This document shows, in pieces, positions 56,450 through 64,000 of a stretch of 64,000 nt of DNA. Under the pieces are notes generated by a model. The model worked only from the letters and a program-made list of their open reading frames with translations. It did not search any database and had not been told where the DNA came from. Origin of the DNA: Cutaneotrichosporon cavernicola (lineage: Eukaryota > Basidiomycota > Tremellomycetes > Trichosporonales > Trichosporonaceae); NCBI RefSeq assembly GCF_030864355.1, contig NC_083396.1:1550001-1614000 (forward strand). Reading direction: 5' to 3'. Position 1 is the first letter of the stretch. Each line of letters begins with the position of its first letter. The translations under genes and the position numbers were made by a program.

Positions 56450-57785
56450 CTACGCGTCACTACACCTACTGTCACTGAACGCGCGCTCAACCCTCTCCGC
56501 GAGAGCCAGATCCTTCCCCGTCACCCCGGGCGACGGCTTACCTTCCATCTGTACACCCATTGGAGGCATCGGTGTATGCGTATGCGTCGCAATGTACAGC
56601 ACGTATCCGGCATTTGGGGCGAGCTCTGCAACATCGGGCGGTAGATCAGATGCCGGCGCTGCGAGCAGGACCGGATGGTGCTGCGATCAGCGCTGAGTCG
56701 ACTTGGCTCGACACCTTCCCTCTACGCGTCTCCGTCCCAACCTTCCTCGCCTCCTTCCTCCCACCGGCATATGTAATGGTGTCTCTCTCATCACATCTGG
56801 CACCATTCCCCTTCTCCTTTATCATCACCATCATCAACGATACTCAATCTTGCGTCGACGCCGTAATGATGGCCCTTACTGTCTGGCTCGTCACGGTTTG
56901 GCTCGTCATGACGTCGGCGTCTGCAAAGCGCAAGGTAGCGAGAGGGGCCAAGAGCACCTTTCCCCCAACCTTCCTCGACTGCATAACCACGCAACATACA
57001 CAGCCACCTGCGTCACCTGCTTCCACCATCATCCTCTCCCAAAACACATCACAGATCGCTTGCCGGCTGCCTCTGCATCACTGACTCGTCTTCCAGACTG
57101 GGCCAGTCTTCACACCACACACCATCTTCCAGACTGCCCACTCCTGCACACCACACACCACCGGCCTATGCCCCACAGACTCATCGGCCCCGGACACAAC
57201 GGCCCTATCACGTTCAGCCCATCACCATCCCCTCACAGTCACCTTCCCCACCCCACGCCCAGATCACACCCTAGTCATTCACCAACATGTCGCACCCCAC
57301 ACACAACACACACTCACATCTAGTTCCTCAACGGCCTCTCCGATCCGTGCCATGAGTGTCATGAGCGCGCGCCATCCATCGCGATCGCTCGGGAACCCGT
57401 ACGCGCGCACCAGACGGCGTCCCTGCAGATCCGCACCCGAGATCATGTCCTCCGCCGCAGACTGTGTCGTCGCACCTGGTCCGCTAGTCTGGAGCACGTC
57501 CAGACGCCATCCCGCTGCGTGAAGAGGCGCAAAGGCTGCGAGGAAGGCAGGCAGTGTTGGCAGGCGATATGGGGATGGGCGGCGGGCGCGGACTGTGGAG
57601 GCTGAGGGGTCGGTGGAGGTCGACATGGATCGGGCCTGTAAAGGCGCAGTTCGCACTGAGCCCAAACCTCGTGTTGGGGGACTCGAGACACGACCGGATC
57701 GATGCGCAGACGTAACCACAAACGTCGACAGATACCGGAGGACCTCGGGAAAGGCTGCGTGGCCGCGCCGTGCGATGAGCGTCAT
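56450..57785 (-). CDS. Pterin-4a-carbinolamine dehydratase (PCD/DCoH)-like protein
   Basis: The family dehydrates 4a-hydroxy-tetrahydrobiopterin. Exons 57785-57318 and 56680-56450 join in phase to encode 232 residues. The core GRRLVRAYGFPSDRDGWRALMTLM ends EAVEELD at the exon 1 donor, and exon 2 begins HHPVLLAAP, restoring the signature E-x3-H-H-P. Exon 2 continues with GYVLYIATHTH and ends GVTGKDLALAERVERAF, like the family C-terminus. The intron is unusually long (57317-56681, 637 nt). From ATG 57785 the N-terminus is a possible mitochondrial presequence; the internal ATG at 57626 (MSTSTDPSAS) would give a 179-residue form nearer to the family length. Convergent with GT90, 101 bp apart. Confidence 0.82.
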
Positions 57786-59399
57786 AATGTTGTTGCTGAT
57801 TGTCGTGCTCCAAATCGGGGCACAACTGATTCGACACGCGAAATTGGAACCCACGTGAGATTACGCGGGCCTGGATATCCAGACCCGCCCGTTGTCTTGG
57901 CGGAAGGTTTGGTTTGGGGTTTGTGAGCGAAAAATGAGAGTCGTGGTCGAGGTGGGCAAGTGAAATGGTGGACCAGTTGCAAGGAGAACCAGGGCGGAAG
58001 GATTTCAGGGCCGGTTACGCCTCTCCGCACGTTTGCACAGTCTCCCTTGGGTCTATAGCCCGAATCAGACAACAGGGTAAGATAAGGCACCTATCGGAAA
58101 GGCGGTCGCAAGGTTGGTACCTGATTCTGTACTCGAGACAAGCTAGACAAGAAAAAGCGGCTGAGCACTGCCGGAGTACCTGTGCATGTCGCCAAGTTAT
58201 CACCCGCTCAAAGTCGCGACCGAGCTTGTACGGGCGGACCGGAGACACTGCAAGCTGCAATGATGAGAGGTTTGAGCTTAGGCGGGGCGCCACACCTTCC
58301 GAGACCTCGGCTTCGATTTGATCCAGAGTGTGTGACGTTTGGTATCTCGGAGTGGGAAGGATCGAGTGTGTCATGGTGCTCCCCTGGTGCTCCAGTAGAT
58401 CAAGGAGGCGACGAAAGAGTGGATCGGGATGCCGGAGGGTCAATCACGACTACGAAGTCTACCGGGCAAGCTTTAGCCTGGTTATCCCGAATGACTACGA
58501 TTTTGGCCGAGGGGTACGGCTTCCCCCGCATACACTCCCTAAACTCCCTCGCTCTCATCCTCACCCTCAAACCCCCATACCTAAACCTACTTGCCTCCCC
58601 TTACCACAGCTTCCGTCCGCCCGGAACCAGGACATGAACAAACCCCAGGCCGTCAAAGCCGAACGATTTCGAACCACAGAACCTGCACACCAACGCCAGA
58701 TGCCTACCACGCATCATCCGTCGCTGGTGCATATGCAGTGCCAGAGGCCAGAAGGGGCACAGATACATGGATAAGGGCGTGTTTTGGTATGGGACCGGGT
58801 CATGACGAGAGGGAGGGGGAGGGCAAAGGGTTCTTCTGTCAATCGTGCCTCGGCTTTGGTTGCCAGAGAACAGAGACACCAAAAGAGTTGCTAACTGCCG
58901 ACGTGCCGACTCGCTCGGCCCTAGAGGTCTTTTGCTCATCTTGCTCTCATTTCGCCCCGCCCCGCCCTCCTCTCTCACAACCTGGTCCCTCGTCTACCCA
59001 GCTCTCCGGCTCTCCGGCTCTCTGCCTCTGTAACTTGACACCTGTCCCTCTCGTCTTTTTGAGCCCCGTCTCCTATCCAGGTCCTCGCTCCGCTCGCTAC
59101 GCCTACGCCGACCATCTACCGTTCACCCCCTTACCCCCCACCCATCCATTCCCCCCTTACCCCCCACCCTCAACCCAACCTCCTCACCTCGAAACCGTCC
59201 AACCCAAACCTTTGCTTTCTCTTCACCCATACTCCATCTGCACCATCGCAAAACCCCATCGGTCTCTTTGACCAAACCACCAACCCTCCCCTTCCCTCCT
59301 CCTCCGTCAGCATCTACGAGCTGCAGCGGACGCCGGCCGCAGCAGTCCAGCAGCTAGCCTTCCTCGCTGTCGCACACCACATCCCGAACGGTGCCCATC
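57786..59399. promoter_or_regulatory. Long leader/promoter region upstream of the ankyrin-CCCH gene
   Basis: 1.6 kb without a supported gene. The last ~700 bp (58530-59300) are strongly pyrimidine-rich on the plus strand, including two copies of CCCCTTACCCCCCACCC at about 59127-59170. Frames such as 58591-59271 follow from this low complexity. Confidence 0.5.
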
Positions 59400-61735
59400 A
59401 TGACCACGACGCAAGAGTCCGCCCCAGCGCCCCACGCTGAGGTGCCCCCCACCGACGTCGCGGCGGACCACTCCGACGCTATTGCTGCTGGCAACGAGGA
59501 CGGCGTCGCTACCGTCGAGGGTATGGAGGCCGGTGTCGCTGGCCTCGCCCTCGGCAACGTGCCGCAGCCGCAGTCCGAGCTGCACCGCGCATGTGCCGAA
59601 GGACGCCTCGAGGATGTCCGCGTAACTCTTGGCCGCGGTCTCGATGCGCTCGAGTCGCTCGGTGAGTTTTGGTTTTCTTTATGCTGTGATGGCAGTGGGC
59701 AGGGGTGATGCCGGCAATCCGGCGACACAACTTTTTTTTTTTTTTTTTTTTTTCGGGGCGACGACGAAGGCCCATGTCCCAACACCATCACAGCGGCTTG
59801 TCGTCATCGTCAGGTGCACTGACCCCGTACAGACATTGCGACTGGATGCACCCCTATCGTGCTCGCAGTCACCCACGGCCACGCCGACGTCGTCCGTGAG
59901 CTCCTCACGGCTGGTGCTATTGTCCCGCCTCCTGGCCTCACTATGGACCCCACGATGCTGTCGATCCTCTACCCCCACGCGCAGGCCATGTACGGCGTTC
60001 CTCCGCCGTTTGCGATGCCGCAGTTCTTCCAGCCAGGATACTACGGCGGGCCCGCTCACTTTGCCCCCCGTAAGGAGGGCGGCTCGCCCAACGGCCATGC
60101 CAACGGAGCTGCCAGCGGCGGTGCCAACGGCAACGGGCCCAACCTCCCACCGGCAGAGGTCGCCAAGACCATTCCCTGCCGCAACTTCCCCAACTGCAAG
60201 TACGGCGCGTCGTGCATGTTTTTCCACCCCCTCCACCAGCCCGGCTTTTTCCCGCCCCAAGGTTACTACGAGGGCGGCTTTGTTCCTTACCCTCCTGGTG
60301 CTCCCTTCTTCCCGGGTGCGCAAGAGTTTGTCCCTCAGCAGCAGCCCAACGGGGGGCCTGCAGAGTCCGCGCCTGTGTCCGCTGATGAGGCGGTCACACC
60401 ATCAGAGGAGAACGGGGAAGCCGGGCCGAAGCACGAGGCTGCGGCTCACATTCCCTCGGCCGGTGCCGCAGCGTTTGTTCCAGGTATGCCTATGCCGCAG
60501 GAGATGATGAACGGCTTTGTTGGCTCGCCTCCCGTCGGTTTCATGTCACCTCTTATGCCCACTCAGGACGCTGCGGCGTTCTATGCCACCTCTCCGCCCC
60601 AGTTCCAGCCCTTCCTGCCCAACGGCTCGTACCCTGGGCACGGCCGGAGGCAAAGCTTTAACCAGTTCAACAACGGCGGCGGCCATGCGCTGAAGCCGTA
60701 CCACGGCAAGAAGCCGTCGTTCTCGGGCGGCCCCAAGCCGTGGGGCCCTGGTGGGCGGCCCGGCGGCTCGTCGCACCTCGGCCATTGGAAGGACGGCAAC
60801 CCGCCTCCCTGCGCCTTCTTCCGCGAGGGCAAGTGCAGAAACGGCGAGTTCTGCAAGTTCCCCCACCTCGACACTGAGGGCAACGACTGCAGGCACCCAG
60901 ACGTGATCCGTGGCATCATTCCGCCGATGCCGACTCGGCCACCGCGTGTCCTCAACATGATGCATGGTGGTCGCTCGTACCCCCAGCACCAGCAGATGCT
61001 GGCGGCCAAGCAGGCGCAGGCTGCGGCCAACGCCGAGGCTGCTGCGGCTGAGGACGGTGTCACCACGCCTGAGAGTGGCAGCGACAAGGGCTCGGCGTCG
61101 TCGCCGGGCCTTCCCCCCAAGCCGCCAGCCGGCTCGCTCCCCCCCTCGCGTGCGGGCAGCCAGCCTGGTCACGCGCGCGTCGGGTCGCGTGCTCACTCGC
61201 CGAGTGGCCGCCGTGGCGGTGCGCGGTACGCGAACGGGCACACGTCGCGCTCGTCGTCGTCTGGTGGCGACAAGAGGCCCGCTCCGCCCCAGCGCATCCC
61301 GCGCGCGGACGAATTCCCAGCCCTCAGCCTGGGCGGGTCCCTCACTCCCAGCGCTGAGCGCCGTGAGCCATCGTGGGGCAAGACGGCCGCTCAGGTGCTG
61401 AGCGAGCCTGCGCCGACCAAGCCCGAAGCCGTCAAGGAGGAGGGTGAGGCTGAGAAGGCGTCGGATGCCGAGACGGCCGAGGTCGAGGTCGAGGCCAAGG
61501 AGACTGTTGAGAAGACCGAGGTAAGTCGCTTTTGGAGTGAGAAAGAAGCCCGCTAAGCCCGAGCTGATTCAAGTCGCCAGTCGTGACGATGGACTCGGAC
61601 TCTGAGCCGGACGCTGTCATCGTGTTGGTGTCGACGACGCCTACGCCTGAGGCCGCCGAGGCTGTCAAGGCCAAGGTTGCTGCCGTGTCCTTTGCCGCTG
61701 CCATTGAGACTGCGCCAGTCGCCCTCAAGGCGTAA
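59400..61735 (+). CDS. Ankyrin-repeat and CCCH zinc-finger protein
   Basis: Probable RNA-binding regulator; fungal proteins combining a short ankyrin block with CCCH fingers are known, but I cannot name an orthologue firmly. Exons 59400-59661, 59833-61520 and 61574-61735; 703 residues. Ankyrin-like repeats: SELHRACAEGRLEDVRVTL then, across intron 1, GCTPIVLAVTHGHADVVREL. Zinc fingers: CRNFPNCKYGASCMFFH (C-x5-C-x5-C-x3-H) at about 190 and CAFFREGKCRNGEFCKFPH (C-x7-C-x5-C-x3-H) at about 405. The rest is Pro/Gly/Ala/Ser-rich, with a basic RGG-like patch and a conserved-looking EFPALSLGGSL...SWGKTAAQVL segment. The last acceptor was chosen as GATTCAAG|TCGCC; the next AG (TCGCCAG) would stop at once. 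Confidence 0.85.
59732..59753 (+). repeat. Poly-T run (22 nt) in intron 1 of the ankyrin-CCCH gene
   Basis: Uninterrupted 22-T homopolymer within the 171-nt intron (59662-59832), 80 nt before the acceptor. The longest homopolymer I noticed in the window. Confidence 0.95.
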
Positions 61736-62808
61736 ACCCTCTCGCCATGTCCCACTCACTACCCGCACTCTGTTCCGTTCCACATCTACGTCATCATTGT
61801 CCCAGCTAGCATCACTCGCTCCGGGTTGTCTGTCTCCCCATTTACAGTTACGCAGCTCGCTCGACGATTCATCTTTCGCCTGTCCCTTTTTTTCTGGCTC
61901 GTTCACTTTGACCGCTCTATCCCCACCGTATATCCCTTGTAACACGCCCACGCGCGACGTCGCACATCTCTGTCGATCTGTAGGACAATGCACGTGTGGA
62001 CTGTACTGCTCACGACGTGTTGGTGGCTGTTGGTCTACTTTGTCTCCATGTCTCTATGTCTCTAGGAATCTGTAGAGCGCCTACCTGGAGCAGGCACGAT
62101 TGACATGCCGTTCCAACTTGTGACTGACAGTTGCTGCGCAGCCTATTGTACTGTACTGGGCAACCTGGATTTGATACCAAATCAGCGGCCCGCTTCCCGA
62201 CATGGTGGGATAGCTGTACACCAAGGGGTAAATATGTGACTCGGGGCTCAGAGTTCGGAAGGGAGCTGGGTCAACAGCTTATCGGCAATTCAGTGAGATT
62301 GTAGCCCTATAGCTCTCTAACTGTGAACTGTAGCTCCCAAGCAAGTCCAAGGTCATTGGGGTTGTGGGGATCCAGCAGTTACTGTTGGAGTGTGGGGTCA
62401 TTCCGCAATCTACACGCCACTAGAAAGGAAATTGCCGCACTTGGATAAGAGGATTTGAGGATATGAGCGACAACAAGATTGACAAGCATTGTCTTTCAGG
62501 AGCCAAGAGCCTAGACCAGTTGGATTGACATTGTACCTAAGAGTTCGGTCTCGACCATCTCGACCGACCAACCGATGCAACCGACCGACCGACCCCACAA
62601 GACCTACAGACCTACGCAACAACCAGACAACCAGTACAAACCGGAACAACCAAACCAGAACAAGACGCGTCGTCAGACCAGACTTGGACTTGTCATCAAC
62701 ATCATCCATCTCTCTTCAAACCCCTGCTCATCACGCACTCCGTGCGCACCCCTACCAAAGAAAAGCCCGTCGCACGGCCGCGGTAGTCGCTATCGGCTTC
62801 AACCGCCT

Positions 62809-62866
62809 TCATCCTCATCCTCATCCTCATCCTCATCCTCATCCTCATCCTCATACTCATACTCAA
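62809..62866 (+). repeat. (CATCCT)n hexamer array
   Basis: About eight tandem CATCCT units followed by CATACT variants. Confidence 0.9.
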
Positions 62867-63070
62867 TCCTCGACCCAGATCCCCTTGACAACTAACAGGG
62901 CTTCGTTGCTGCTGACGCATCTCACTGCGCCACCCAAGTTGTCTCCATCTTCTCTCGGCATTTACTCCTCTCGCCGAGGTACTAGCCTACTACGAAGCAA
63001 GGCCTTTCTGCCCATTCCTACCTCTTACAAGGTGCACGCACGACCACCGTTCACTCGAGACAAGCCCGTA

Positions 63071-63109
63071 AACACAAACACAAGCACAAACACAAACACA
63101 AACACAAGT
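63071..63109 (+). repeat. (ACAAAC)n hexamer array
   Basis: About six tandem ACAAAC/ACAAGC units. Confidence 0.85.
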
Positions 63110-63893
63110 TGCAGCAGTTCTTCGGCCCTGTTCCCGCGCACAGGCCGCACGTCCCCCGCCACTGCACAGCGGGGGACTCGCTCTTCTTCCCCCAACCCAG
63201 ACGGCAAACCGGGATTGATCATCCTCTCTGTCTACGAAAGCCTGTCGTAGCCTCAGTATTGAGGTAAGAGGCATCTACCAACACTCGGACCTCGGACATT
63301 GGACACACCCTCATCCCCCACCCCTCATCCCTCGCACCACAGGTATTCGCGGCGCGGAACGCTCATTCCCTCAGCCCCAAGGCAAAGCCCAAAAGTTCCA
63401 GGCCCTCCTCCTTGCGGATTGCAAAACGGTCCACGCGCCTGAATTTGAGCTTTAGCCTCAACGCCAGCTGCAGCCTCAGCCTCAGCCTTAGCTCTAGGCC
63501 CACGCACACACGAACGCGCACGCGCCCTCACGTTTTGGTGGGGTTTTGTTTTGGTGGTAGTTGTTGGCCGCCACACGCACAACCCCACTGAATCTCGCAC
63601 CTGATCGCCTCATTCGGACCAGGACGAGACCATTCAGGATTCCGGTGAGTAGTGTTTGGATAAAAGAGGTCCGAGCTTGACTTTTGGTCTACCGAGAGCC
63701 GTGGCGCAAACCCGTTTTATGAGCTCGAGGTAGACTGTTGTCGCTTGTCGCTGTTTGTCTCTTTACCTCGGTCACCACCTGGTGCCCCTGCAATCCTTCA
63801 TGATGCCCCTTCTCTCCCGACATGCCCACGCGCCCCACTCCCCTTGTTCCCCTTTGGTGCTGTGCCTCCCCCTTGACAACAGCAGCGGCGAGG

Positions 63894-64000
63894 GGTTATA
63901 AATCCATGACCATGTGCTGACTCGCTTGTTTCCTCATTTGTTTTCCAGACGCCAGAACAACCGTCATCCATCAACAGTCACCAGTCACCACCCCTGCCAC
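63894..64000 (+). promoter_or_regulatory. Possible promoter / leader of a gene beyond the right edge
   Basis: GGTTATAAATCC at about 63894-63905 is a good TATA box. It is followed by a leader rich in CAACCGTCATCC-type sequence, like the leaders of other genes here. A possible 5'-UTR intron also exists: donor G|GTGAGT at 63645, branch GCTGAC near 63916, acceptor TTTTCCAG at 63948. The two readings compete. Confidence 0.4.

Larger units (their letters stand above)
61736..64000. other. Right-end intergenic region with simple repeats
   Basis: 2.3 kb. No exon chain recognised. A CATCCT array (62809-62866), an ACAAAC array (63071-63109) and a TATA-like element near the right end are the visible features. 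The 253-codon frame at 62489-63250 is low complexity. Confidence 0.5.

Noticed and set aside
58591..59271. 226-codon plus-strand frame upstream of the ankyrin-CCCH gene
   Set aside because: Product of the pyrimidine-rich leader; Pro/Ser/Leu low complexity with no domain.
62489..63250. 253-codon plus-strand frame
   Set aside because: Built from simple repeats (CATCCT, ACAAAC); protein is low complexity in every frame.

Overview
The window is nuclear DNA of a basidiomycetous yeast, most likely a Tremellomycete and possibly of the Trichosporonales. This rests on dense, GC-rich, intron-rich genes, on very short introns (many only 31-45 nt, with CTGAC or CTAAC branch sites 5-20 nt before the acceptor), and on gene content such as a CAP10-type GT90 glycosyltransferase and fungal-type CSL, OPI3, ERG1 and AFI1 genes. 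The species call is inference. I derived every exon structure by hand from splice signals and reading-frame continuity; each listed multi-exon gene keeps a whole-codon total across its exons.

Layout, left to right: eEF2 (-, cut by the left edge), SWR1 subunit VPS72/YL1 (+), mismatch-repair nuclease MLH3 (-), metacaspase (+), phospholipid methyltransferase OPI3 (-), ribosomal proteins eS6 (-) and uS15/RPS13 (+) from one divergent promoter, AFI1-like DENN protein (-), AVT-type amino acid transporter (+), peroxisomal AAA ATPase PEX1 (-), squalene epoxidase ERG1 (+), a double-PH protein (-), mitochondrial helicase SUV3 (+) and a CSL transcription factor (-). A 3.9-kb gene-free stretch follows, then aprataxin HNT3 (-), an intron-containing tRNA-Arg(ACG) abutting a decayed aminotransferase pseudogene, two tail-to-tail B12D/MLRQ-like mitochondrial microproteins, an intron-containing tRNA-Pro(AGG), an intronless cupin (+), a membrane-anchored beta-helix protein (-), an E2 ubiquitin-conjugating enzyme (+), a small hypothetical gene (+), glycerol kinase GUT1 (-), the GT90 enzyme (+), a pterin-4a-carbinolamine dehydratase (-) and an ankyrin/CCCH zinc-finger protein (+). 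The last 2.3 kb holds simple repeats and perhaps the promoter of a gene beyond the right edge.

This is a core-genome housekeeping region: translation, membrane lipids and sterols, organelle biogenesis, DNA repair, chromatin and proteostasis. It is not an accessory island, and I see no defence system, transposon, secondary-metabolite cluster or CRISPR-like array. Neighbouring genes almost always lie on opposite strands, giving close convergent pairs and shared divergent promoters. The most unusual features are at gene-structure level: a 5-nt microexon in eEF2, a GC-AG intron directly after codon 2 of RPS6, pervasive 31-35-nt introns, an in-frame NGHA repeat inside squalene epoxidase, a pseudogene whose 5' break lies at a tRNA gene, and a convergent pair of related mitochondrial microproteins. 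I did not find a clearly new multi-gene system.
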